Positions 1 through 11,018 of a DNA stretch of 64,000 bases are shown here, in pieces. The notes below the pieces were generated by a model. The model was not told the origin of the DNA and ran no database searches. It worked only from the letters and a program-made list of their open reading frames with translations. Positions within the stretch are counted from its first letter, which is position 1. Every line of letters begins with the position of its first letter. The DNA comes from Pseudomonas sichuanensis (lineage in GTDB: Bacteria > Pseudomonadota > Gammaproteobacteria > Pseudomonadales > Pseudomonadaceae). A program made the position numbers and the translations under genes. The stretch covers positions 42,817 to 106,816 of the forward strand of contig NZ_QKVM01000016.1 in the NCBI RefSeq assembly GCF_003231305.1. The letters run 5' to 3'.

Positions 1-775
<775 letters not shown>

Positions 776-920
776 CAACTGATCTCCACGATATGGAAGC
801 TGAACTGTACACGCCGATCGCTGGCGCAAGAGCCGGTCTGCCGGTGTCTTGCCGCAGGCACACCCGTCGGCGCGCTAATCGGGGTTCTGTAAGAGCGATC
901 TGACATACAAACGCTCAATT

Positions 921-934
921 CATACGCCCGTTTG
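921..934 (-). promoter_or_regulatory. PsrA-like operator upstream of fadB
   Basis: CATACGCCCGTTTG matches the published Pseudomonas PsrA pattern (G/C)AAAC-N2-4-GTTT(G/C) at 9 of 10 arm positions. It lies about 146 bases upstream of the fadB start. PsrA is a TetR-type repressor released by long-chain fatty acids and is known to act on fadBA in P. aeruginosa. The call is inference from one imperfect site. Confidence 0.4.
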
Positions 935-1194
935 ATTTGGGTGTGCACACATTCTCCGAAAAGATCGGCGTTGTCAAATGCTCTCAAGCACCTTGAAAAC
1001 GCGACTTTCCAGTCATTTTGTACGCAGCAGGCATCAAGCATGATGACAGTGATCGCCGACCATTCATGTCAGCGATAGACCATGGGCAAGCGCCAACGGC
1101 CGCATTTTATTAAACACGCTCGCCAACACTGGCTACACTGGCAGGTGTTCAACGTGTTCCCGGCCTGCCTGGCCTTTTCTGCGCAGCAGAACGC

Positions 1195-1236
1195 AAAGCG
1201 GCGCGCAGGAGCCTTCCGGTTCCTGCGCGCCGCTTT
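1195..1236 (-). terminator. Strong hairpin after the hypothetical gene at 1255-1692
   Basis: Two perfect 16-base arms (1195-1210 and 1221-1236, AAAGCGGCGCGCAGGA and its complement) enclose a 10-base loop. It begins 19 bases past the stop codon of the minus-strand gene. There is no long T tract, but the symmetry supports bidirectional termination. Confidence 0.7.
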
Positions 1237-1254
1237 GTCGTTGTCGAGAAGGGA

Positions 1255-1692
1255 TCAGGCGAGAGTTTCGAGCACCTTGGCAATATCCTGCAAAACAGAA
1301 TCTTCGCCGCGCTCACCCCAGAACAGGGCGATCATCCGGGCGTCGGCCTCGACCTTGTAAACGCTTTCTGGCAATCCAGCAAAGGCTTCGAGCAGCCGCG
1401 GGTCCTCACAGGGTTCACGGTAACGGTTCCACCACACACCTGGGCTGACCTGCCAGTAACACCAGCTGTCGTCACGCCCCTTGCGCCGTGCCCGGTGGTA
1501 CTGCGGGCACGGGCTGGGCGGCTGTTTTTCCAGCCAGTGCGGCCAGTCCTGCGGCGCCAGCTGCATGGCCAGGCCCATGCGCCGCCCCTCCAGGCGCAGG
1601 TTCATCTGCCGGCTCTGCTTGCGCGAGGGGCGCAACCAGGCGAGCGGGCTGAGAATCAGCGCAAGGATTGACACCACCAGCCATACCGTCAT
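1255..1692 (-). CDS. Conserved hypothetical membrane-anchored protein
   Basis: This is a 145-residue protein starting MTVWLVVSILALILSPLAWLRP. The ATG at 1692 is chosen because AAGG sits about 9 bases upstream; a longer start at 1719 has no such site. One N-terminal hydrophobic segment (residues about 2-19) is followed by a basic stretch and a soluble domain rich in Trp and Arg (WPHWLEKQ, WCYWQ, WWNRYREP). That suggests a single-pass inner-membrane protein with the bulk in the cytoplasm. I do not recognise the family. It is divergent from the universal stress gene and shares a 110-base control region with it. Confidence 0.7.
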   Translation of the reverse strand: MTVWLVVSILALILSPLAWLRPSRKQSRQMNLRLEGRRMGLAMQLAPQDWPHWLEKQPPSPCPQYHRARRKGRDDSWCYWQVSPGVWWNRYREPCEDPRLLEAFAGLPESVYKVEADARMIALFWGERGEDSVLQDIAKVLETLA

Positions 1693-1802
1693 ATCTGTAG
1701 ACCTTATAAAGCGTTGCAAATGAGCGGGTTACTCATGCTTCACGGACGACCCGCGCGAAAGCGACCATACTTCTTCTATCGCGATTGTCAGGAGTACAGC
1801 TC

Positions 1803-2246
1803 ATGTCCTACGAACATCTTCTGGTCGCCGTCGACCTGACCGAAGAATGCGACCCGGTGATCAAGCGCGCGAAAGCGATCGCCTTGGGCAGCGGCGCGAA
1901 GGTCTCCCTGGTGCATATCGTCGAGCCAATGGCCATGGCCTTTGGCGGTGACGTGCCGATGGACCTCTCGCAACTGCAGCAGCAACAGTTCGATCAGGCC
2001 AAGGAGCGCATGGACCGCCTGTTCAACAAGTATCCGGACATCAACCGAGGCGATTCGCACCTGGTGTATGGCCAGCCACGCCAGGAAATTCACCAGTTGG
2101 CGAAAGACCAGAAGTGCGACCTGATCGTGGTGGGCAGCCATGGCCGGCATGGCCTGGCACTGCTGCTGGGCAGCACCGCCAACGATGTGCTGCACGGCGC
2201 GCCATGCGACGTATTGGCAGTACGCCTGCTGAAAAAAGCCGAATGA
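1803..2246 (+). CDS. Universal stress protein, UspA family
   Basis: The product has 147 residues, the normal length for one Usp domain. The ATG at 1803 follows CAGGAG. The fold is recognisable from the N-terminal strand YEHLLVAVDL and the C-terminal segment VVGSHGRHGLALLLGST (about residues 109-125), which resembles the ATP-binding signature of the nucleotide-binding Usp class. Family members are cytoplasmic dimers that accumulate on growth arrest and oxidative or membrane stress; the exact role here is unknown. The gene appears monocistronic and is followed by a REP palindrome. Confidence 0.92.
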   Translation: MSYEHLLVAVDLTEECDPVIKRAKAIALGSGAKVSLVHIVEPMAMAFGGDVPMDLSQLQQQQFDQAKERMDRLFNKYPDINRGDSHLVYGQPRQEIHQLAKDQKCDLIVVGSHGRHGLALLLGSTANDVLHGAPCDVLAVRLLKKAE

Positions 2247-2253
2247 TGCCTTG

Positions 2254-2304
2254 ATCGCGGGGCAAGTCGGAGCGGCAGTGTGGCGATCCGACTTGCCCCG
2301 CGAT
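2254..2304. repeat. REP-type palindrome between uspA-like gene and uup
   Basis: ATCGCGGGGCAAGTCGGA at 2254-2271 is mirrored by its complement at 2287-2304. It is a degenerate member of the GCGGGGCAAG REP family seen repeatedly in the window. It lies between two convergent genes and may act as a bidirectional terminator. Confidence 0.8.
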
Positions 2305-2308
2305 GATG

Positions 2309-4237
<1,929 letters not shown>

Positions 4238-4444
4238 GATCATCTCCAAAAACTGGGCGCGCATTCTACCCGACTTGCCTGCGCAGGGCATTAAAACCGC
4301 GTTGCCGGCAGCATCGCGTCGGATAACAACTCGATACAAGCACAGTGCTTTCACCGGCCCACAGCAAACGGCTAAGCTAGGCAGTAATACCCAACAGTGC
4401 TGGCTCCGCCGTCACTCTCTATGGTTCAACTGCCCGGACGTATC

Positions 4445-6373
4445 ATGCGCAGCCGCCTGTTACAAATTGCTTCCTGCCTATTGCTCACCGCAACTGCCGC
4501 GAGTGCCGCACAGGCCGCCGATCTCACCCAGCAGCGCCAGTACTACGACGAAGCCAAGCGCGCCCTGGCCAAAGGCGACAAGGGCCCCTACCTGCGTTAC
4601 GCGCAAGCACTGCGCGACTACCCGCTGACGCCCTACCTCACCTATGACGAGCTCACCGCACGGCTCAAAAGCGCCAGCAACGAGGAAATCGAAGGCTTCC
4701 TCGCCGCTCACGGCGACCTGCCCCAGGCCAACTGGATGAAACTGCGCTGGTTGCGCTGGCTGGCCGAACGCGGCGAATGGAACACCTTCGTCAAATACTA
4801 CGACCCCAAGCTCAACTTCACCGAGCTGGACTGCCTCAACGGCCAGTACCAGCTGAGCCACGGCCAGCGCGCCCAAGGTTTCGCCACGGCAGACAAGCTA
4901 TGGAACGTCGGCAAATCGCAACCAGAGGCCTGCGACACGCTGTTCGCCATGTGGGCAGCCGAAGGGCAGTTGACCGAGGCCAAACGCTGGCAGCGCGCCA
5001 AACTGGCGGCCCAGGCGCGTAATTACGGGCTGGCCAACAACCTGGTGAAAACCCTCACCACTTTGGCTCCCCAGGGCAAGCTTCTGATCGATGTGGCGCA
5101 GAAGCCCGAACTGCTCAACCAGCCTTCGCGCTTCACCCCGGTCAACGAAGCCATGTCCGACGTGGTCAGCCTCGGCCTGCGCCGTCTGGCACGCCAGGAT
5201 CCGGAGCAAGCCATGGCGCTGCTCGATGACTACGCCCAGCGCATGCACTTCTCCCGCGACGAGAAGGTTGCCATCGCCCGCGAGATCGGCCTCACGCTTG
5301 CACGTCGCTATGACCCACGCGCGCTGGACCTCATGACCCGTTACGACCCCGAACTGCGCGACAACACCGTCAGCGAGTGGCGCATGCGCCTGCTGCTGCG
5401 CCTGGGCCGCTGGGAAGACGCCTACGAGCTGAGCAAACGCCTGCCGCAGGACCTGGCCAGCAGCAACCGCTGGAAGTACTGGCAAGCCCGCAGCCTGGAA
5501 CTGGCGCAACCCAACAACCCGCAGATCCCGCTGCTGTACAAGACCGTGGCCCGCGAGCGTGACTTCTATGGTTTCCTCGCCGCCGACCGGGCACAGACCG
5601 CCTACCAGCTGAACAACAAGCCATTGCAGCTCAGCCAGCAGGTGATCAACAAGGTGCGCAACACTCCCGGCGTGCGCCGTGCCCTGGAGTTCCATGCCCG
5701 CGGCCAGATCGTCGAAGGCCGGCGCGAGTGGTACCACGTCAGCCGCCACTTCAGCCGTGACGAAATGGTCGCCCAGGCGCGCCTTGCCTATGACATGCGC
5801 TGGTACTTCCCGGCCATTCGCACCATCAGCCAGGCCCAGTACTGGGACGACCTGGACATCCGCTTCCCCATGGCCCACCGCGACACCCTGGTGCGCGAAG
5901 CCAAGGTGCGCGGCCTGCACTCGAGCTGGGTGTTCGCCATCACCCGCCAGGAAAGCGCATTCATGGAAGACGCCCGTTCCAGCGTTGGCGCCAGCGGCCT
6001 GATGCAACTGATGCCCGCCACCGCCAAGGAAACCGCACGCAAGTTCAGCATCCCGCTGGCCTCCCCGGCCCAGGTGCTCAACCCGGACAAGAACATCCAG
6101 CTCGGCGCCGCCTACCTGAGCCAGGTCCACAGCCAGTTCAACGGCAACCGCGTGCTGGCCTCGGCCGCCTACAACGCCGGCCCCGGCCGCGTACGGCAAT
6201 GGCTCAAGGGCGCCAAGCACCTGAGCTTCGACGTGTGGGTCGAGTCGATCCCGTTCGACGAGACACGCCAGTACGTGCAGAACGTGCTGTCGTATTCGGT
6301 GATCTACGGGCAAAAACTCAATTCGCCGCAACCGCTGGTGGATTGGCATGAGCGGTACTTCGACGACATGTGA
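4445..6373 (+). CDS. slt: Soluble lytic murein transglycosylase (Slt70 type)
   Basis: The 642-residue precursor has a signal peptide of about 24 residues ending AASAAQA. A long alpha-superhelical U/L region follows, then a C-terminal SLT catalytic domain. The catalytic glutamate lies in TRQESAF near residue 502, followed by GASGLMQLMPATA and AYNAGPGRV, the diagnostic motifs of family 1 lytic transglycosylases. The enzyme acts in the periplasm, cleaving glycan strands to 1,6-anhydromuramoyl products for recycling. The start at 4445 gives a clean signal peptide; 4421 is possible but adds a charged leader. It is divergent from uup. Confidence 0.93.
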   Translation: MRSRLLQIASCLLLTATAASAAQAADLTQQRQYYDEAKRALAKGDKGPYLRYAQALRDYPLTPYLTYDELTARLKSASNEEIEGFLAAHGDLPQANWMKLRWLRWLAERGEWNTFVKYYDPKLNFTELDCLNGQYQLSHGQRAQGFATADKLWNVGKSQPEACDTLFAMWAAEGQLTEAKRWQRAKLAAQARNYGLANNLVKTLTTLAPQGKLLIDVAQKPELLNQPSRFTPVNEAMSDVVSLGLRRLARQDPEQAMALLDDYAQRMHFSRDEKVAIAREIGLTLARRYDPRALDLMTRYDPELRDNTVSEWRMRLLLRLGRWEDAYELSKRLPQDLASSNRWKYWQARSLELAQPNNPQIPLLYKTVARERDFYGFLAADRAQTAYQLNNKPLQLSQQVINKVRNTPGVRRALEFHARGQIVEGRREWYHVSRHFSRDEMVAQARLAYDMRWYFPAIRTISQAQYWDDLDIRFPMAHRDTLVREAKVRGLHSSWVFAITRQESAFMEDARSSVGASGLMQLMPATAKETARKFSIPLASPAQVLNPDKNIQLGAAYLSQVHSQFNGNRVLASAAYNAGPGRVRQWLKGAKHLSFDVWVESIPFDETRQYVQNVLSYSVIYGQKLNSPQPLVDWHERYFDDM

Positions 6374-6384
6374 TCGGAGCTCTG

Positions 6385-6453
6385 TCGCGGGGCAAGCCCG
6401 CTCCCACGCCACCCTATGTACCTTATGGCGTGGGAGCGGGCTTGCCCCGCGAT
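6385..6453. repeat. REP pair (inverted) after slt
   Basis: CGCGGGGCAAGCCCGCTCCCA is followed by its inverse copy about 25 bases later, forming a long cruciform between the convergent slt and MOSC genes. It is one of at least six copies of this REP type in the window. Confidence 0.88.
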
Positions 6454-6457
6454 GACA

Positions 6458-7261
6458 CTATTCGAGAACCTCGACGTTCATCCCCACTTTCAGCTCGCCC
6501 GCGCCATCCACTGCCAGGTTCTGGCCGAACAGCACATCCCCCTCTTTCTCGCGGAATGTCTTGAGCGTGGTCAGCGGCTCACGGTCCGGGCTGCGCTCGC
6601 CCGTGGCGGGGTCGAGGGTGGTGAGGATGCAACGCACGCTGGGTTTGAGCACACGGAAGGTCATGTCGCCAATACGGATGCGCTTCCAGCGGTCTTCGGC
6701 AAATGCCTCGGCGCCTTCGACCACCAGGTTCGGGCGAAAACGCAGCATCTCCATGGGGCGCCCGATACGCGCGCTCAGCTCGTCCAGGGAGGCCTGGCCG
6801 ATCAACAACAACGGAAAACCATCAGGGAATGCGGCGCGGTCGCTGTTCAGGCCATAACCGCTGGGCAGGTACCTCGCCCGCTGGTCAGGGCAATGCACCA
6901 GCCGCACCGGCTTGCCCAACAGCTCGCTGAGCCATGCCGCTGCCGCATCCCCCGCATCGGGCACGCGCAGGGTGTCACGCCAGATGGTGACACCACGCAA
7001 CTCATCGTCGGCAGGTGGCACTGGCACGCTCAATGCCGCCCGCCCCGGCGCGGTGAGCAGCAATTGGCCATTCGCGCCGTAGTCGGCCGTGATCTGCCCG
7101 AGTGCAGGCCACGCCCGCTGCGTGAGGAAACGACCGTTCTCGGCCTCTACCACCAACCAGCGCCGATCGCCGTGCAGGCCCAGGCAATCAACCGGCGAGC
7201 GTTGCAGGCTCTGCGCCTGCGTCGACTTCACCGGGTAACGATACAACGCACTCAGAATCAT
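6458..7261 (-). CDS. MOSC domain protein with N-terminal beta-barrel (YcbX-like)
   Basis: The protein has 267 residues. The N-terminal part (LSALYRYPVKSTQAQSL, GLHGDRRWLVVE) is the MOSC N-terminal beta-barrel. The C-terminal MOSC domain holds the conserved cysteine in LKPSVRCILTTLDP near residue 214, which in this family binds the molybdenum cofactor. E. coli YcbX, of similar build but with an added ferredoxin domain, reduces N-hydroxylated bases; this shorter protein lacks the ferredoxin part, so an electron donor must be separate. Function beyond Mo-cofactor binding is inference. Confidence 0.85.
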   Translation of the reverse strand: MILSALYRYPVKSTQAQSLQRSPVDCLGLHGDRRWLVVEAENGRFLTQRAWPALGQITADYGANGQLLLTAPGRAALSVPVPPADDELRGVTIWRDTLRVPDAGDAAAAWLSELLGKPVRLVHCPDQRARYLPSGYGLNSDRAAFPDGFPLLLIGQASLDELSARIGRPMEMLRFRPNLVVEGAEAFAEDRWKRIRIGDMTFRVLKPSVRCILTTLDPATGERSPDREPLTTLKTFREKEGDVLFGQNLAVDGAGELKVGMNVEVLE

Positions 7262-7322
7262 CCCTGCCTCACCCTGTGCCGGTAAAAGCCCAAGCTTATA
7301 CCGGACACCACTGATCCAGGTA

Positions 7323-8258
7323 TCAGGCCGAAGCGGTGTCCATGCTCAGGCGCTGACGGACCACATCCACCAAACGGTCGGGCTGGAACTTGGAGAGGAA
7401 GTTGTCGCAACCGACCTTCTTCACCATCGACTCGTTGAAGCTGCCCGACAGCGAAGTGTGCAGCACCACGTAAAGGCCGCGCAGGCGCGGGTCGTTGCGA
7501 ATTTCGGTGGTCAGCCGGTAGCCGTCCATCTCAGGCATTTCCGCATCGGTGAAGATCATCAGCAGCTTCTCGCAGACATCCTCCCCGGCATCGGCCCAGC
7601 CTTTGAGCAGACGCAGCGCCTTCAGGCCATCACTGGCCACGTGCAGCTTCACGCCCAACTGCGACAAGGTATCGCGCAACTGGGCCAGGGCCACGCTGGA
7701 GTCATCCACCAGCAGCACTTCGCGGCCACGGGCACGGGCCAGCACCGGGTCTTCGAGCTTGTCACGGGACACCTTGGCGCTGTAGGGCACGATCTCGGCC
7801 AGGACCTTTTCCACGTCGATGATTTCCACCAACTGCTCTTCGACCTTGGTGATCGCCGTCAGGTAGTGCTGGCGGCCGGCGCTGGTCGGCGGCGGCATGA
7901 TGGCCTCCCAGTTCATGTTGACGATCCGGTCGACGCCCCCCACCAGGAAGGCCTGCACCGAACGGTTGTACTCGGTGACGATGATGGTGCTGCCTGGCCC
8001 CGGTTGCAGTGGCCGCATGCCGATCGCCTGGGACAGGTCGATCACCGGCAGTGTCTGCCCACGCAGGTTGACCACGCCACAGACGAATGAATGGCGCTGC
8101 GGCATCAGCGTCAGCTTGGGCAGTTGCAGCACCTCCTGCACCTTGAACACGTTGATGGCGAACAGTTGCCGGCCAGCCAGACGGAACATGAGGATTTCCA
8201 GGCGGTTCTCACCTACCAGTTGCGTACGTTGGTCTACCGTGTCGAGAATGCCGGCCAT
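7323..8258 (-). CDS. cheV: Chemotaxis protein CheV
   Basis: The 311-residue protein has an N-terminal CheW-like coupling domain (about residues 15-160) fused to a response-regulator receiver (about 175-305). The receiver has LLVDD, the phospho-acceptor aspartate in FTDAEMPEMDG and a conserved lysine in FLSKF. CheV couples chemoreceptors to the kinase CheA and tunes adaptation by being phosphorylated. GGGGG lies upstream of the ATG at 8258. A FliA (sigma-28) promoter at 8308-8334 places it in the motility regulon although no other chemotaxis gene is adjacent. Confidence 0.94.
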   Translation of the reverse strand: MAGILDTVDQRTQLVGENRLEILMFRLAGRQLFAINVFKVQEVLQLPKLTLMPQRHSFVCGVVNLRGQTLPVIDLSQAIGMRPLQPGPGSTIIVTEYNRSVQAFLVGGVDRIVNMNWEAIMPPPTSAGRQHYLTAITKVEEQLVEIIDVEKVLAEIVPYSAKVSRDKLEDPVLARARGREVLLVDDSSVALAQLRDTLSQLGVKLHVASDGLKALRLLKGWADAGEDVCEKLLMIFTDAEMPEMDGYRLTTEIRNDPRLRGLYVVLHTSLSGSFNESMVKKVGCDNFLSKFQPDRLVDVVRQRLSMDTASA

Positions 8259-8307
8259 TTGGACAACCCCCTGGCTTGTGTCGGGAAAATTGATTGCATC
8301 CGCCGGT

Positions 8308-8334
8308 GTATCGGCGGGTATGTGCGCAGCTTGA
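8308..8334 (-). promoter_or_regulatory. FliA (sigma-28) promoter of cheV
   Basis: On the minus strand TCAA, a 15-base spacer and GCCGATAC appear 50 bases upstream of cheV. This matches the Pseudomonas FliA pattern TCAAG-N-GCCGATA and has exactly the same two elements and spacing as the site upstream of the Aer-2 gene at 28621-28647. Confidence 0.8.
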
Positions 8335-8611
8335 CCCCGGATGGAAAAAGCCGGGATCAGAGATTGATATCACTTTACCATCATGCTTTACTGCCGCCAC
8401 GCCCCACCACAAGACAACCCTCACAACGAAGCATTCGCCCCTATCTTCATCAGGGAAACCCCTACCCGCAATCGGGTGCAACCTGATGTTCGCAATATCC
8501 TTTAGCCATTAATGTGACGCCATTCTCAATGCATGAATGGAGTCAGGCTTTTGCTCGCGATCGCCCAGGTGTGGCCCACCCAGCTCCAGCCCCGCGCGCT
8601 GGAGTGTCATG

Positions 8612-9070
8612 ATGGATAACGCACCACTGCAGGACTTCCTGCTGGATGCACAGTCCCTGCTGAGCAAGGCCCAGGAATGCCTGCAGCACCTCGAACTCAT
8701 CGGCAACGACCCCGACGCTTGCCATTGCCTGAACGAAAGCCTCGACCTCCTGGCCTTTCGAGCCGACGCCCTCGGCCTGCTCGAAGTGGCCCATTACGCC
8801 CACACCCTGCAACAGCTGCTCGCCCCTGCGTGCAGGCAACGACACTTGCAGGGCAAGACATTGCCGGCACTGGCGGCCTGCCTGACACTGCTGGCGTGGC
8901 AGCTGGAACTGGTTGACCCGCTCACCGGCCGGCTGAGCCTGGACAGCGAAGAGCAACATCTGCTGCTCAACGAGCTGGCCAACGCCCTCGGCCAGCCATG
9001 CCTCCCCTGCCCGCCCAACGGCGGCAACTGCACGGCTGCGCATGCTGGGCAGGCAACAACGGGACTCTGA
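8612..9070 (+). CDS. Hypothetical helical protein resembling an HPt domain without its histidine
   Basis: The product has 152 residues and starts MDNAPLQDFLLDAQSLLSKA; the ATG at 8612 follows GGAG by 7 bases (8609 is an adjacent alternative). Residues about 5-75 look like a CheA-P1/HPt four-helix bundle (LLDAQSLLSKAQECLQHL, then CLNESLDLLAFRADALGLLE). Where HPt proteins have the phosphorylated histidine (HTLKG), this protein has FRADA, so phosphotransfer is unlikely. The C-terminal half is Leu-rich and Cys-containing, and I do not recognise it. It lies upstream of, and in line with, a NarX/NarL-type pair, which makes a role as signalling adaptor possible. Confidence 0.6.
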   Translation: MDNAPLQDFLLDAQSLLSKAQECLQHLELIGNDPDACHCLNESLDLLAFRADALGLLEVAHYAHTLQQLLAPACRQRHLQGKTLPALAACLTLLAWQLELVDPLTGRLSLDSEEQHLLLNELANALGQPCLPCPPNGGNCTAAHAGQATTGL

Positions 9071-9472
9071 TGTTGCAAGCGCAGCAAGCAACAACTAACC
9101 GGCTGCTCTTGCGCAGCAACTAAGCCAGACCATCGCCCAACTTGCAAAGTTGCACAAGTTGCGTACGGCCCACACCCCAGGGTTTACCTTAGTTGCACTT
9201 GCCCCCTCTCACGCGCACCGCGATCATGGCACCTCGAGATCCAGCGGATTGGCCTCACGCGTCGCAATAACCAGTAAATTCTGAGGTTTCAAGCAGTTGC
9301 ACCCCCGCGACCAAAGCAGACCGAAGTGTTAACATGCGTACACTCGAACTCGCGCAGTGCCGATACCGGGCCATTGAATTCGTACCCGACGCTCGATTGA
9401 AAGCGGCAGCCAAACCGCTGGCCAGACTTGTGCAACGCCCCCAACAGCAACAACTTAGTGGCCTCCCTTTCT
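9071..9472. other. Intergenic region before the NarX-like kinase gene
   Basis: No gene is supported in these 402 bases. A short palindrome, CAACTT-GCA-AAGTTG (9138-9152), is followed by related GCACAAGTTGC and AGTTGCACTTG units. These could be binding sites for the downstream response regulator. No clear -35/-10 pair is visible. Confidence 0.4.
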
Positions 9473-10369
9473 ATGCTCCCAGGCTTGAAGCTTTTCCAGC
9501 GCTGCCGCTCCAGCATCACCCTGCTGCGCTGGGCAACCGCGTTGTTGTGCCTGGCCTCACTGGCGGCCAACCTGTTTTTCTACTGGCACGCGCAACCACT
9601 GCCCGGCAGCCTGCTGCTGTTGCAATTGCTGGCGATGCTCGGCGCGGCCTGGCAACTGCGGCACGGCGCCCGCTCGATCAGCCTGCGCCCCGCGGAACTG
9701 GCGGACCGCATGCTCAAGGTACAGGAGAGCGAGCGCCAACGACTGAGCCGGGAACTGCACGACGACATTGGGCAGTTGTTAACCGCCGCCATGCTGCAGG
9801 TCGACTGGCTGCAACGTCGGGCACCCGAGGCACAGCAGACGCAGTTCACAACCCTGCGCGCTACCCTGGACCAAACGTTGGCTAACGTTCGCGACGTGTC
9901 CGCCATCCTCAATCCGCGACAACTGGCGAGCCTTGGGCTCGAGGCCAGCCTGCGCGCACACCTGTTGCGCACCTTGCAGAACAGTGACCTTCACTGGAGC
10001 CTGGACTGCCACCAGCGCCTGGGCGGCATCAGCGAAGACGTCTCCATGGCGGCCTTTCGCATCACCCAGGAAGCGGTCACCAACGTGCTGCGCCATGCCA
10101 ACGCCCGCAACTTGCTGATTCGCCTGCAACGCACGCCGCCAGGCCTTGCCCTGACAATCCAGGACGATGGTCGTGGCTTCGTGCCCGCCCAGGCCCCGGC
10201 CGATGCTGGCCAACGCGGCATGGCTGGCATGCAGGAGCGGGCCACCGCACTGCAAGGCAGCCTGACCGTCAACAGCCAGCCAGGCCAAGGCTGCCAGATC
10301 GACGCCCTGTTCCCGTGGCCGCCACGCAGCCAGGAACGTGCCAGGACCTCCCCCCATCATGACGTGTAG
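9473..10369 (+). CDS. NarX/DegS-type sensor histidine kinase
   Basis: The protein has 298 residues if the ATG at 9473 is the start; GTG at 9458 and TTG at 9428 are in frame and none has a clear ribosome site. Two N-terminal membrane helices (about 15-37 and 46-61) have almost no periplasmic loop, so the signal is probably intramembrane or cytoplasmic. The HisKA_3 dimerisation/phospho-acceptor motif is ESERQRLSRELHDDIGQ, with the histidine near residue 96. The HATPase_c domain follows, with N box ITQEAVTNVLRHANA and G box DDGRGF. It overlaps the next gene by 11 bases, indicating translational coupling to its cognate regulator. The signal is unknown. Confidence 0.88.
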   Translation: MLPGLKLFQRCRSSITLLRWATALLCLASLAANLFFYWHAQPLPGSLLLLQLLAMLGAAWQLRHGARSISLRPAELADRMLKVQESERQRLSRELHDDIGQLLTAAMLQVDWLQRRAPEAQQTQFTTLRATLDQTLANVRDVSAILNPRQLASLGLEASLRAHLLRTLQNSDLHWSLDCHQRLGGISEDVSMAAFRITQEAVTNVLRHANARNLLIRLQRTPPGLALTIQDDGRGFVPAQAPADAGQRGMAGMQERATALQGSLTVNSQPGQGCQIDALFPWPPRSQERARTSPHHDV

Positions 10370-11018
10370 ATTGCTGCTGGTAGACGACCATTCGCTGATT
10401 CGCGCCGGCGTGCGCGCGCTGGTATCGGACCTGCCCGATTACCAGGTGGTCGGCGAAGTCGAGGATGGCGGCCAGTTGCTGGAGCAGGTCCTGCGACTGG
10501 CGCCGGACATTGTCCTGCTGGACATATCCATGCGCTCGACCAGCGGCCTGGACGCGCTTGCGCAGTTGCGCGCAAACGGTTGCGCTTGCAAGGTACTGAT
10601 GCTGTCCATGCACACCGACCCCGACCTGATCATGCGTGCCCTGGAAAGCGGCGCCCATGGCTACCTGCTCAAGGACACCAGCGCCACCGAGCTGGAACAG
10701 GCCCTCGCCGCACTGCGCAACAACGAGCGTTACCTGAGCCCGGCCATCGCCCATACCGTGATCAACCAGGCGCTGCTGCGCGCGCAGAGCGGCAAGCCAC
10801 CCAGCGAAGAGCGACATAACCTGACCGCTCGCCAACTGGAGATCCTGCGCCTGATCGTGCGCGGCAAATCCACCCGCGAGATCGCCAATGGCCTGGGGCT
10901 GTCGATCAAGACCGTGGAAACCCACCGTTCGCAAATCATGAAACGCCTGCAGATCTACGACGTGGCAGGCCTGGTGCTGTTCGCCGTGCGCGAAAAGATC
11001 ATCAGCCTGGACGACTGA
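10359..11018 (+). CDS. NarL/LuxR-family response regulator
   Basis: The 219-residue protein has a receiver domain with acidic pocket VDDH, phospho-acceptor D55 (LLDISM) and K105 (GYLLKDTS). A C-terminal LuxR-type helix-turn-helix follows (LTARQLEILRLIVRGKSTREI and KTVETHRSQIMKRL, about residues 152-205). It is the partner of the overlapping kinase and should activate or repress promoters when phosphorylated; targets are not evident. Its 3' end overlaps the convergent yegS gene by 17 bases. Confidence 0.92.
   Translation: MTCRLLLVDDHSLIRAGVRALVSDLPDYQVVGEVEDGGQLLEQVLRLAPDIVLLDISMRSTSGLDALAQLRANGCACKVLMLSMHTDPDLIMRALESGAHGYLLKDTSATELEQALAALRNNERYLSPAIAHTVINQALLRAQSGKPPSEERHNLTARQLEILRLIVRGKSTREIANGLGLSIKTVETHRSQIMKRLQIYDVAGLVLFAVREKIISLDD

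Larger units (their letters stand above)
776..1254. other. Intergenic region upstream of fadB
   Basis: No convincing gene is seen in these 479 bases. The fadB-proximal part carries a candidate minus-strand promoter: TTGACA at 977-972 and a weak GAATGT at 954-949. A PsrA-like palindrome follows just downstream. The far end holds the long hairpin at 1195-1236 that ends the neighbouring hypothetical gene. Short open frames here lack ribosome sites. Confidence 0.6.

Noticed and set aside
9356..9364. GCCGATAC upstream of the NarX-like kinase as a FliA promoter
   Set aside because: No TCAA element lies at the required 15-base distance, unlike the cheV and Aer-2 sites.
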